Below, piece after piece: positions 55,744-64,000 of a DNA stretch of 64,000 nucleotides; the first letter of the stretch is position 1; every line of letters starts with the position of its first letter. A program made the position numbers and the translations under genes. The notes under the pieces were generated by a model. It ran no database searches and had not been told where the DNA came from. It saw only the letters and a list, made by a program, of their open reading frames with translations. The stretch lies in assembly GCF_001012815.1 (NCBI RefSeq), contig NZ_JYJP01000119.1:16656-80655 (forward strand), in the 5' to 3' direction. The DNA is from Vibrio mexicanus (GTDB lineage Bacteria > Pseudomonadota > Gammaproteobacteria > Enterobacterales > Vibrionaceae).

Positions 55744-57420
55744 ATGAAAGCCGTAGATAAACGCTGGCAACTGTTTCCCATCATTATTCTGACCATCTCA
55801 ATGGTTATTGGCGTGTATGTGTTCTACGTGACGCTTGTAAAACTGGTCATTGATAGAGAGCAGTCACATCTAATATCTATTATGTCGGATGTGGTTTTCG
55901 AGTTCCAAGAGGACAGAGAATCCATTACCCCTCAAACCGATATTGACGACTATATTGGCAATATGACTCAAGCGAGTAGCCACCTTCGCATTCAGGTTAT
56001 TGCCGCTGACGGTACCGTAAGAGGGGATACAGAGCTTTCTGACCACGCTCTTGCACGGGTCGAGAATCATGCGGATCGCCCAGATTTCATTGACGCGCTC
56101 GCTTATGGTCAAGGAACATCAGTCAGGTTCAGCTCAGTAACTTCTACCGATCGAATTTATGTGGCGCAAAAAGAGCTCATAGCTGGTGAGGAGCAAGTGA
56201 TTGTGCTCTCTTCGCCTATGTATCACCTCAAGCAAATGACCACTCAATTGATGATGATCCTAATCGGGATGGTGGTACTGAGTATCACCTTCTTGATAGG
56301 AACATCTTATGTTGGTAACCGTCAAATCAATCATCGTGTTGAGCTCGAACAGCGTAAACAAGATGAGCGAATCAAGTTGCGTACTAACGAGATCGAGTTG
56401 ATGCACCGATTAGCCAATATGTTGGCTGCGTGTAACAACTTAGTGGAAGCTCAAAAAGTGGTCTCAGATATGGTGCCGAGAGTGCTAGGAGACATTAATG
56501 GTAGCGTCTCTTTGATGCGAGCATCTCGAAATCAGTTAACCACACAACTTGATTGGGGCGGCGAGTGGCCGAGTAGCCGAAGTTTTTCTCCCGATGAGTG
56601 CTGGTCACTGCGTAAAGGCCGCGCCCATAAAGCGATCGATGAATATCATTCATTGACCTGTGATCACATGGATAATGTCGGTCTAAACCAAACAATCTGC
56701 ATCCCCCTAACTGCCCACGGTAATACTATCGGTATTATGCATTTGTACTTTGAGGGGCAAACCGAGATCGACCCAGTGACCGAGCAACTGGCATTTAGCG
56801 TGTCGGAGCACTTAGGGTTGGCGCTAGCGAACTTGAGCTTGCAAGAGAAGCTACGTTCACAAGCGTTGAGCGATCCGCTCACAGGGCTGTTCAACCGACG
56901 TTTCTTCGAGCAGAAATTGGAAGAACACTCGATGTTCTCGTCTAGTACGGGTGAGCCGTTATCATTACTGATGCTCGATCTCGATCATTTCAAACGCTTC
57001 AATGACAACTTCGGTCATGATGCGGGAGACTTTGTTCTCAAAGAGATAGCAAGCTTATTGAAGCGCAGTGTTGGTGATGAAGAGCTAGCATGCCGCCTTG
57101 GAGGTGAAGAGTTGGCTATCTTGCTCCCTCAGCGCACCATGCATGAAGCAACGGAACTGGCAGAGTCTATTTGTACCACCGTGAGAAGCCTACATTTGGA
57201 GCACAAAGGGCTATCACTGGGTCAGTTGGGTGTTTCTATTGGTGTGTCGACTTATCCTAAACCTGCGGCAGACACCGAAGTATTGGTTAAACAAGCGGAT
57301 CAAGCTTTGTATATGGCTAAAGATACTGGGCGAAGCAAGGTGGTTAATTATGACCAATACCTAAAAGATAAAAAGCCGACACTTGAAGTCATAGAAACGG
57401 AAGGTGAAGTGAATACCTAG
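55744..57420 (+). CDS. Membrane diguanylate cyclase (GAF-GGDEF)
   Basis: This is a 558-residue inner-membrane enzyme that makes cyclic di-GMP. Transmembrane helix 1 is at about 11-33, followed by a periplasmic sensor region (to about 165) and a second helix (about 167-188). A GAF-like domain and a GGDEF domain follow. The active site is GGEEL at residues 453-457, with DLDHFKRFNDNFGHDAGD upstream, so it is likely active. The inhibitory RxxD site is absent (GDEE at that position). The periplasmic ligand is unknown. No c-di-GMP effector gene is adjacent. Confidence 0.88.
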   Translation: MKAVDKRWQLFPIIILTISMVIGVYVFYVTLVKLVIDREQSHLISIMSDVVFEFQEDRESITPQTDIDDYIGNMTQASSHLRIQVIAADGTVRGDTELSDHALARVENHADRPDFIDALAYGQGTSVRFSSVTSTDRIYVAQKELIAGEEQVIVLSSPMYHLKQMTTQLMMILIGMVVLSITFLIGTSYVGNRQINHRVELEQRKQDERIKLRTNEIELMHRLANMLAACNNLVEAQKVVSDMVPRVLGDINGSVSLMRASRNQLTTQLDWGGEWPSSRSFSPDECWSLRKGRAHKAIDEYHSLTCDHMDNVGLNQTICIPLTAHGNTIGIMHLYFEGQTEIDPVTEQLAFSVSEHLGLALANLSLQEKLRSQALSDPLTGLFNRRFFEQKLEEHSMFSSSTGEPLSLLMLDLDHFKRFNDNFGHDAGDFVLKEIASLLKRSVGDEELACRLGGEELAILLPQRTMHEATELAESICTTVRSLHLEHKGLSLGQLGVSIGVSTYPKPAADTEVLVKQADQALYMAKDTGRSKVVNYDQYLKDKKPTLEVIETEGEVNT

Positions 57421-57449
57421 TCGAAGCTTGGTTAGTGGTAGCAGAGACA

Positions 57450-57477
57450 AAAACGCCAGCATATGCTGGCGTTTTGT
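57450..57477. terminator. Bidirectional terminator
   Basis: AAAACGCCAGC pairs with GCTGGCGTTTT around ATAT, between the convergent cyclase gene and fadA. Confidence 0.9.
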
Positions 57478-57496
57478 TTATAAGTAACCTTGAGCT

Positions 57497-58663
57497 TTAC
57501 GGTCTTTCAAATACCGTTGCGATGCCCTGCCCCAAACCAATACACATGGTTGCAAGGCCGTATTTCGCCCCTTTAGCTTCCATTAGGTTAATCAGCGTAG
57601 TAGAGATACGAGAGCCTGAACAGCCTAGTGGGTGCCCAAGAGCAATTGCGCCGCCATTTAGGTTTACTTTGTCATCCATGACATCGAGAAGACCTAAGTC
57701 TTTCGCACATGGCAAAGATTGCGCAGCAAATGCTTCATTGAGTTCAACCACATCCATATCTTCAATGTTTAGGCCTGCACGCTTCAGCGCTTTTTGAGTC
57801 GCTGGTACAGGGCCGTAACCCATGATAGAAGGGTCACAACCCGCTATAGCCATAGACCTCACTTTCGCTCGGATAGTGAGTCCAAGCTCATTGGCTTTGT
57901 CTTCGCTCATGATTAACATCGCTGAAGCGCCATCAGAAAGTGCCGACGACGAGCCTGCTGTTACCGTACCATTGGCAGGATCAAATACTGGTCGAAGCTG
58001 AGACAAACCTTCTGCAGTGGTCTCTGGGCGGATTACTTCATCGTGATCAAGTGTAAACAGTGAACCGTCTTCCGCGTGTGCTTCAGTTGGTAGGATTTCG
58101 TTCTTAAATCGCCCTTCAACGGTAGCTGCATGAGCACGTTGATGGGAGCGAGCTGCAAACGCATCTTGGTCTTCGCGACTAATGCCATGAAGTTTACCGA
58201 GCATTTCTGCCGTCAGACCCATCATACCAGCTGCTTTGGCAACGGTTTTTGACATGCCTGGGTGGAAATCAACACCATGCGTCATCGGAACATGACCCAT
58301 GTGTTCAACACCACCAATTAAGCAAATATCAGCATCACCTACCATGATGGCACGTGAAGCGTCATGCAGCGCTTGCATTGATGAGCCGCACAAACGGTTA
58401 ACGGTTACTGCGCCAATCTCAATAGGCAGGCCTGCAAGCAGCGCAGCGTTACGCGCGACATTAAAGCCTTGCTCTAAAGTTTGCTGTACACAGCCCCAGT
58501 AGATGTCTTCGATCTCACTTGGATTGACTTGTGGGTTGCGAGCTAAGATCCCTTTCATTAGATGAGCCGAAAGGTCTTCTGCTCGTGTATGACGAAATGC
58601 TCCACCTTTGGAGCGCCCCATAGGGGTACGAAGGCAATCAACAACAACTACATTCTTCATCAT
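57497..58663 (-). CDS. fadA: 3-ketoacyl-CoA thiolase FadA
   Basis: This 388-residue thiolase performs the last step of fatty-acid beta-oxidation. The nucleophile cysteine lies in NRLCGSSMQALHDA. The histidine motif is NLNGGAIALGHPLGCSGSRI and the second cysteine is in ATMCIGLGQGIATVFE. It works as a complex with FadB, whose gene lies 23 bases upstream on the same strand. Adjacent ATGs at 58663 and 58660 are both possible; the first follows a GGAATAAC site. Confidence 0.96.
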   Translation of the reverse strand: MMKNVVVVDCLRTPMGRSKGGAFRHTRAEDLSAHLMKGILARNPQVNPSEIEDIYWGCVQQTLEQGFNVARNAALLAGLPIEIGAVTVNRLCGSSMQALHDASRAIMVGDADICLIGGVEHMGHVPMTHGVDFHPGMSKTVAKAAGMMGLTAEMLGKLHGISREDQDAFAARSHQRAHAATVEGRFKNEILPTEAHAEDGSLFTLDHDEVIRPETTAEGLSQLRPVFDPANGTVTAGSSSALSDGASAMLIMSEDKANELGLTIRAKVRSMAIAGCDPSIMGYGPVPATQKALKRAGLNIEDMDVVELNEAFAAQSLPCAKDLGLLDVMDDKVNLNGGAIALGHPLGCSGSRISTTLINLMEAKGAKYGLATMCIGLGQGIATVFERP

Positions 58664-58686
58664 GTTATTCCTTTTCCAAACGTGGT

Positions 58687-60858
58687 TTATAAAGAGCTAG
58701 CTTGCTGGGCTGAGTAGAAAGATTCGTTCTTTTCAGCCATATCAACAAGGAGCTTTGGAGCGTGATACATTGCACCTAGGTCATGGTATTGCTTGGTCAT
58801 TTCAACGAAATTGCTGATACCAATACTGTCTAGGTAACGGAACACACCGCCACGGAATGGTGGGAAACCAAGGCCATAAACGAGCGCCATATCGGCTTCT
58901 TGAGGAGAGGCGATAATGCCTTCTTCCAAACACAATACCACTTCATTGATCATTGGAATCATGATGCGTTCAATGATGGTTTGGTCTTCGAAATCAGTTG
59001 GTTGAGCGCAGACATCGGCCAGAACAGAAACAATATCTTCAGAGAAAGATTTCTTAGGTTTACCACGTTTGTCCACACTGTAACTGTAAAATCCTTTGCC
59101 GTTCTTCTGGCCAAGTCTTTGCGCGTCAAATAGCGCATCAATCGCATCTTTACCTTGTTTGCCCATTCGCTCAGGGAATCCTTGTGACATGACCGCTTGA
59201 GCGTGGTGAGCGGTATCAATACCAACAACGTCTAACAGGTAAGCAGGGCCCATCGGCCAACCGAACTTGCGCTCCATGACTTTGTCGACTTGAGTAAAGT
59301 TAGCACCATCTTTCAGTAGTAGGTTGAAGCCACCGAAGTACGGGAATAGCACGCGGTTAACAAAGAAACCCGGGCAGTCGTTCACGACAATCGGCGATTT
59401 CCCCATCTTAGCGGCGTAGGCGACCACTCGGTTGATGGTTTCATCAGAAGTATGTTCACCGCGAATGATCTCAACCAATGGCATTTGATGCACAGGATTG
59501 AAGAAGTGCATACCGCAGAAGTTTTCAGGTCGCTTGAGTGATTTTGCCAACAGGTTAATTGGAATGGTTGAAGTGTTCGATGCAATGACGGCGTCTTCAC
59601 CCACTTGCTGCTCGACTTCGCTTAACACAGAAGCTTTCACTTTTGGATTCTCAACAACAGCTTCAACGACCACATCCGCATTTTCGATGCCCGCATAATG
59701 TAGGCTTGGGGTAATAGAAGACAAGATGCCCGCCATTTTGAAACCATCGATACGGCCACGGGACAGGCGCTTGTTGAGTAACTTTGATGCTTCGCTCATT
59801 CCCAAATCTAGCGACGCTTGAGCAATGTCTTTCATGATGACCGGAACACCTTTCAGTGCCGATTGGTATGAAATGCCGCCACCCATGATGCCAGCACCAA
59901 GTACCGCTGCTCGTTGGGTGTCTTTGCTCGCCGCTTTTGCAGACTTCTTAGCGATGCCTTTGATGTACTGATCATTTAAGAATAGACCGACCAGTGATTT
60001 CGCTTCTTCCGACTTAGCTAGTTTGATGAAATGCTTACGTTCGACATCAAGAGCTTCATCACGAGCGTGACGAGCACCTTCTTCAATAGTAATAACCGCT
60101 GTCATTGGAGCAGGGTAATGAGGTCCGGCTTTTTGCGCGACTAGACCTTTCGCCATGGTAAAGCTCATCATAGATTCAAGCTTGCTGAGCGATAATGGCG
60201 ATGTTTTTTGTTTGCGGCGTTGTTGCCAATCGAGTTGCTCGTTAGCAGCGAGCTTGATGGTCTCAACTGCGGATTGCTGCAGCGAATCGGTTTCTACTAT
60301 GGCATCGAGTAAACCGATCTTAAGTGCTTCATCTGCGCGGCAAGCTTTACCTTGAGTAATCACTTCCATCGCGCTATCCGCACCGATAACTCTCGGCAGG
60401 CGAACACAGCCGCCAAAACCAGGCATGATTCCTAGTTTGGTTTCAGGTAGTCCAATGCTGGTGGTTTTGTCACCAATTCTGAAGTCGGTAGCGAGTACAC
60501 ACTCACACCCACCGCCAAGTGTATGGCCTTTGAGTGCTGAGAGTGTAGGAAATGGGAGGTCTTCAAGCTTGGTGAAGATGTTGTTGGCGAACTGAAGCCA
60601 CTCATCGAGTTCGGTATCAGACTTAGCAAACAGGCCAAGAAACTCAGTGATGTCTGCACCAACAATAAATGTGTCTTTATCGGAAGTGAGCAGCATACCT
60701 TGGATATTTGGAAGCGCAGCGACAGCGTCTAATGCTTCATCCAGTGACTGTAGCGTTGCCAAATCGAGTTTGTTTACTGAATTTGGAGAGCAGAAACTCA
60801 ACTCAACGATATGTTTATCAACTTCCTTTACCTGTAGGGTGTTAGCTTGGTAAATCAT
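58687..60858 (-). CDS. fadB: Multifunctional fatty-acid oxidation protein FadB
   Basis: This is a 723-residue two-part enzyme. The N-terminal crotonase domain (about 1-190) gives hydratase and isomerase activity, with LKGHTLGGGCECVLA. The C-terminal 3-hydroxyacyl-CoA dehydrogenase has the NAD-binding motif VLGAGIMGGGISYQSA and the catalytic segment CGMHFFNPVHQMPLVEII. It is the first gene of fadBA and is preceded by a FadR operator. Confidence 0.96.
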   Translation of the reverse strand: MIYQANTLQVKEVDKHIVELSFCSPNSVNKLDLATLQSLDEALDAVAALPNIQGMLLTSDKDTFIVGADITEFLGLFAKSDTELDEWLQFANNIFTKLEDLPFPTLSALKGHTLGGGCECVLATDFRIGDKTTSIGLPETKLGIMPGFGGCVRLPRVIGADSAMEVITQGKACRADEALKIGLLDAIVETDSLQQSAVETIKLAANEQLDWQQRRKQKTSPLSLSKLESMMSFTMAKGLVAQKAGPHYPAPMTAVITIEEGARHARDEALDVERKHFIKLAKSEEAKSLVGLFLNDQYIKGIAKKSAKAASKDTQRAAVLGAGIMGGGISYQSALKGVPVIMKDIAQASLDLGMSEASKLLNKRLSRGRIDGFKMAGILSSITPSLHYAGIENADVVVEAVVENPKVKASVLSEVEQQVGEDAVIASNTSTIPINLLAKSLKRPENFCGMHFFNPVHQMPLVEIIRGEHTSDETINRVVAYAAKMGKSPIVVNDCPGFFVNRVLFPYFGGFNLLLKDGANFTQVDKVMERKFGWPMGPAYLLDVVGIDTAHHAQAVMSQGFPERMGKQGKDAIDALFDAQRLGQKNGKGFYSYSVDKRGKPKKSFSEDIVSVLADVCAQPTDFEDQTIIERIMIPMINEVVLCLEEGIIASPQEADMALVYGLGFPPFRGGVFRYLDSIGISNFVEMTKQYHDLGAMYHAPKLLVDMAEKNESFYSAQQASSL

Positions 60859-60926
60859 TGTCTATCTCCGTGACATGCAATCCATGATCGCGTGTAAGAG
60901 TGTTGTCTTGTTTATTATTATATCAA

Positions 60927-60943
60927 TTCTGGTTAGACCAGTT
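60927..60943. promoter_or_regulatory. FadR operator upstream of fadBA
   Basis: TTCTGGTTAGACCAGTT matches the FadR consensus AACTGGTCNGACCAGTT at 14 of 17 positions, including the TGGT/ACCA core, 69 bases before the fadB start. FadR would repress fadBA and release it when long-chain acyl-CoA binds. The facing gene yigZ starts at 61085 and its promoter must lie to the right. Confidence 0.85.
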
Positions 60944-61084
60944 GTTTTAGTGTGAACGTCAGATTGGTTAATTTCAATACATTTTTTAAACAACTGTTTA
61001 ACATTGTGCGATTGGGCAGATCATTACAGCTTTGTATCAGGCTCGTGATACACTTTGCGCCATTGAAATAAAAGGCCTTATTGA

Positions 61085-61708
61085 ATGAATGACCAACCCT
61101 ATTTGATCCCTGCCTCGACCACGCTGTTTGAAGAAGAGATAAAGAAAAGTGTCTTTATTACTCATCTAGCTCACACACCAAGTATTGAAGCGGCGAAAGC
61201 ATTCGTAGAGCAGATCAAACAAGAGCATGCTTCAGCGAGGCATAACTGTTGGGGATTTGTCGCAGGTAGGCCTGAAGATTCGATGAAGTGGGGTTTTAGT
61301 GATGATGGCGAGCCCTCAGGAACGGCGGGTAAGCCAATATTGGCGCAGTTATCTGGCTCTGGTGTTGGAGAGATAGCGGCAGTTGTTACGCGCTATTCTG
61401 GTGGAATCAAGCTAGGGACTGGTGGTTTGGTTAAAGCCTATGGTGGTGGAGTGCAACAAGCGCTCAAGCTGCTTCAAACTATCGAGAAAAAAATAACCAC
61501 AAAACTGCGCCTAGAGTTAGACTATGGCTTTGTACCTATTGCTCAATCCATTATGGGGCAATATGAGGCGAGTGAGGTTGATGCTCAATACAGTGAACAG
61601 GTTGTCTTAATCGTCGAAATAGAACGCCGTTTAGTGGATGTGTTTACTCAAACAATCATCAATAAGAGTGGTGCAAAGGCAATTGTCACCAGAAATAAAG
61701 ATAACTAG
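61085..61708 (+). CDS. yigZ: IMPACT/YigZ family protein
   Basis: This is a 207-residue protein with the UPF0029 N-terminal domain (EEIKKSVFITHLAHTPSIEAAKAF, then HNCWGFVAG and DDGEPSGTAGKPIL). A C-terminal ferredoxin-like domain follows. The length is the family norm. Relatives are linked to translation control in eukaryotes; the bacterial role is not settled. It is followed by trkH, 33 bases on, as in E. coli where yigZ-trkH-hemG is a group. Confidence 0.93.
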   Translation: MNDQPYLIPASTTLFEEEIKKSVFITHLAHTPSIEAAKAFVEQIKQEHASARHNCWGFVAGRPEDSMKWGFSDDGEPSGTAGKPILAQLSGSGVGEIAAVVTRYSGGIKLGTGGLVKAYGGGVQQALKLLQTIEKKITTKLRLELDYGFVPIAQSIMGQYEASEVDAQYSEQVVLIVEIERRLVDVFTQTIINKSGAKAIVTRNKDN

Positions 61709-61741
61709 GAAGTCGTGAAGCTCAGCTTCGAAGATTAAATA

Positions 61742-63198
61742 ATGCAATTTCGATCAATCATCCGCATCGTTGGCTTACTGCTGGCACTGTTTAGTGTCTC
61801 GATGTTGGCCCCAGCGTTAGTCGCACTATTATACCGAGATGGCGCGGGTGTTCCTTTTGTCACTACCTTCTTTGTCCTCCTTTTTTGTGGTGGCGTGTTT
61901 TGGTTTCCAAACCGAAGATATAAACATGAGCTGAAAGCCCGAGATGGCTTCCTTATTGTTGTTCTGTTCTGGACGGTAATTGGTAGTGCAGGCTCAATCC
62001 CTTTCTTATTGGCCGATAACCCGAATATCTCGGTAACCGACGCTTTCTTTGAGTCTTTTTCTGCACTCACCACAACCGGTGCGACTGTTATCGTCGGGTT
62101 AGATGACTTACCTAAAGCTATACTCTTCTATCGCCAGTTCCTCCAATGGTTTGGCGGAATGGGTATCATCGTGTTAGCGGTTGCGATTTTGCCAGTGCTG
62201 GGTATCGGTGGTATGCAGCTTTATCGAGCAGAGATCCCTGGGCCAGTAAAAGACAGTAAGATGACGCCACGAATAGCCGAGACGGCGAAAGCGCTGTGGT
62301 ACATCTATTTAAGTCTTACCATAGCTTGTGCGACGGCGTTTTGGTTGGCGGGAATGACCCCTTTTGATGCGATCAGTCATAGTTTCTCGACGATTGCTAT
62401 TGGTGGTTTCTCTACCCACGATGCGAGTATGGGCTACTTCGACAGCCATGCTATTAACATGATCACCGTGGTATTCCTGCTCATCTCTGCTTGTAACTAT
62501 TCACTTCACTTTGCTGCATTTGCTTCTGGCGGTGTTCATCCTAAGTATTACTGGAAAGATCCAGAGTTTCGCGCGTTTATCTTTATCCAAGTGGTGTTGT
62601 TTGTTGTCTGTTTCCTAATCCTGCTGAATCATCACTCTTACGACACCTATTATGATGCCTTCGATCAGGCCCTGTTCCAGACGGTTTCGATATCGACTAC
62701 AGCAGGCTTTACCACAACCGGATTCTCTGAATGGCCACTATTCTTGCCGGTACTACTTTTGTTCTCATCATTTATAGGTGGTTGTGCGGGTTCAACGGGG
62801 GCGGTATGAAAGTAATACGTATACTGCTACTGACCTTGCAAGGTGCTCGTGAAATGAAACGTTTGATTCACCCAAGAGCGGTATACACCATCAAAGTGGG
62901 CGGTACGGCGCTAAGTCAGCGAGTCGTCGATGCGGTATGGGGATTCTTCTCTGCTTATGCTCTGGTTTTTGTTATCTGTATGCTGGCCTTGATCGCGACA
63001 GGTATGGATGAGCTTAGTGCCTTCTCTGCGGTAGCGGCAACCTTGAATAACTTAGGTCCAGGTTTAGGTGAGGTCGCACTGCACTTTGGTGAGATCAATG
63101 ACAAAGCTAAATGGGTACTGATTGTATCTATGCTATTCGGACGTTTGGAAATATTTACTCTACTCATATTGTTTACGCCAACATTCTGGCGTAGCTAA
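61742..63198 (+). CDS. trkH: Trk potassium uptake channel subunit TrkH (one frameshift)
   Basis: This is an inner-membrane potassium channel subunit gated by TrkA, with four P-loop repeats (e.g. SALTTTGATVI, STIAIGGFSTHD, STTAGFTTTGFS). It starts MQFRSIIRIVGLLLALFSVS. The frame breaks in the five-G run at 62797-62801. Six G's are needed, giving CAGSTGGGMKVIRILLL. Repair gives 485 residues, normal length. hemG follows nine bases later. Confidence 0.95.
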
Positions 63199-63207
63199 AG
63201 GCACACG

Positions 63208-63732
63208 ATGAAAGCACTACTTCTCTATTCAAGCCGCGAAGGCCAGACGAAAAAGATTCTTGAGTTTATTGATAAGGAGCTATCTGATTATCAATGTGAC
63301 CTAGTGGATCTCCACCAAATTACCGCAGTTGATTGGGACTCTTACGACAAAGTGCTTATTGGCGCATCTATTCGATATGGGCATCTTAATAAACTGCTAT
63401 ATAAGTTCATTTCAGCCAACTTATCTCAATTGCAAAGCAATAAAGTCGCTTTCTTCTGCGTGAACCTTACCGCGAGAAAAGAAGACCAAGGTAAAGACAC
63501 TCCAGAAGGCAGTGCTTATATAAAGACCTTTCTAAAGAAATCTCCGTGGCAACCACCACTGATCGGTGTGTTTGCTGGCGCACTTTATTACCCAAGGTAC
63601 AAATGGTTCGACCGCGTTATGATTCGCTTCATTATGTCTATGACAGGCGGCGAGACGGATACCACTAAAGAAGTTGAATATACAAACTGGGAAAAAGTAT
63701 CTTTATTCGCGAAAAAATTTGCTCAGATGTAG
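63208..63732 (+). CDS. hemG: Protoporphyrinogen oxidase HemG
   Basis: This is a 174-residue flavodoxin-like FMN enzyme that oxidises protoporphyrinogen IX in haem synthesis, passing electrons to quinone. The FMN loop is YSSREGQTKKI, then IGASIRYGHLNKLLYKF, and a typical insertion with YPRYKWFDRVMIRFIM. The start ATG 63208 is preceded by AAAGGCAC. It is the last gene before the rRNA operon promoters. Confidence 0.95.
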   Translation: MKALLLYSSREGQTKKILEFIDKELSDYQCDLVDLHQITAVDWDSYDKVLIGASIRYGHLNKLLYKFISANLSQLQSNKVAFFCVNLTARKEDQGKDTPEGSAYIKTFLKKSPWQPPLIGVFAGALYYPRYKWFDRVMIRFIMSMTGGETDTTKEVEYTNWEKVSLFAKKFAQM

Positions 63733-63811
63733 CTTTTGTCGCCTGTTTTAGGTGTTTTTGTTTGCTTTCTGACCGAACAGGTCGAAATAAGCAAAAAAGT
63801 GAAAAAAGCGC

Positions 63812-63839
63812 TTGCCAATGTGAAGCTGATCTCTATAAT
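63812..63839 (+). promoter_or_regulatory. rRNA operon promoter P1
   Basis: TTGCCA (63812-63817), a 16-base spacer and TATAAT (63834-63839) are followed by the C-rich discriminator GCCCCCTC, a hallmark of stringently controlled rRNA promoters. An A-tract upstream may act as an UP element. Confidence 0.85.
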
Positions 63840-63939
63840 GCCCCCTCGCTGACACGGGAACGCTTCGAAAGAAACGAGAACGTAATTAGCAAGGTCAATT
63901 AGCCAAGCCAAGCGCTTGAAAAAAGTTTGAAAAAAGTGG

Positions 63940-63967
63940 TTGACACTAAACTTTAAATCGCTAAAAT
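63940..63967 (+). promoter_or_regulatory. rRNA operon promoter P2
   Basis: TTGACA (63940-63945), a 16-base spacer and TAAAAT (63962-63967). The preceding TTGAAAAAAGT is directly repeated (63916-63937) and A-rich, like an UP element. P1 and P2 are about 130 bases apart, as in E. coli rrn operons. The 16S gene lies beyond the window. Confidence 0.82.
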
Positions 63968-64000
63968 GGCCGTCCACTTGAGCGAAGCTCAAATGGAAAG

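Noticed and set aside
63733..64000. Start of the 16S rRNA gene inside the window
   Set aside because: Only promoters and leader are visible; the conserved 16S 5' end is not reached.
1..64000. Phage, plasmid, toxin-antitoxin or defence island
   Set aside because: Gene order is conserved core chromosome throughout; no integrases, transposases, tRNA-edge insertions or sharply different base composition were seen.

Overview
This window is a piece of the main chromosome of a Vibrio-type gammaproteobacterium, centred on the replication origin. The evidence is the gene order gyrB-recF-dnaN-dnaA / rpmH-rnpA-yidD-yidC-mnmE-mioC / oriC / mnmG-rsmG-parA-parB / atpIBEFHAGDC-glmU. Vibrio-typical neighbours support it: a TMEM165-family MneA gene with a manganese riboswitch, a DUF2860 outer-membrane protein, CcoG, and dispersed 'atacccaagtaac' intergenic repeats. 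I cannot name the species from the sequence alone.

Layout. 0.1-7.7 kb: yihD, ccoG, srkA-dsbA, a yihG-like acyltransferase, a DUF2860 protein and comM. 7.9-14.6 kb: the ilvGMEDA operon behind an ilvL leader peptide and attenuator. 14.8-19.1 kb: an AcuI-type reductase, a LysR regulator, two small membrane proteins, tusA and mneA with its riboswitch. 19.3-24.6 kb: glyQS, avtA, and an ibpA-type heat-shock gene with a sigma-32 promoter and a ROSE-like thermometer. 24.8-31.0 kb: gyrB, recF, dnaN and dnaA, read leftward. 31.4-33.7 kb: a polar amino-acid ABC importer. 33.7-38.3 kb: rpmH to mioC. 38.4-38.8 kb: oriC. 38.8-51.6 kb: mnmG, rsmG, parAB, the ATP synthase operon and glmU. 51.7-57.4 kb: an ABC permease and binding protein, a punC/punR pair, and a diguanylate cyclase. 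57.5-63.7 kb: fadBA with a FadR operator, yigZ, trkH and hemG. 63.8-64.0 kb: two tandem promoters of an rRNA operon whose 16S gene lies beyond the window.

How the parts work together. The window joins replication initiation and segregation (dnaA, dnaN, oriC, parAB) with core translation, membrane insertion and energy genes. The metabolic genes are mostly governed by recognisable RNA or protein switches: the ilv attenuator, the Mn riboswitch, the ROSE thermometer, FadR, and probably PunR.

Twelve genes, several of them essential (gyrB, mnmG, atpE, atpH, atpG), are each broken by single-base frameshifts. Almost all lie in short homopolymers or can be repaired by one repeated base. After repair every gene regains a reading frame of normal family length. 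I read this as systematic sequencing or assembly error, so I annotate these as single genes with marked frameshifts. I found no convincing undescribed multigene system. The most interesting items are the regulatory RNAs, a repeat element sitting inside a terminator, the origin architecture, and a few unrecognised small proteins.
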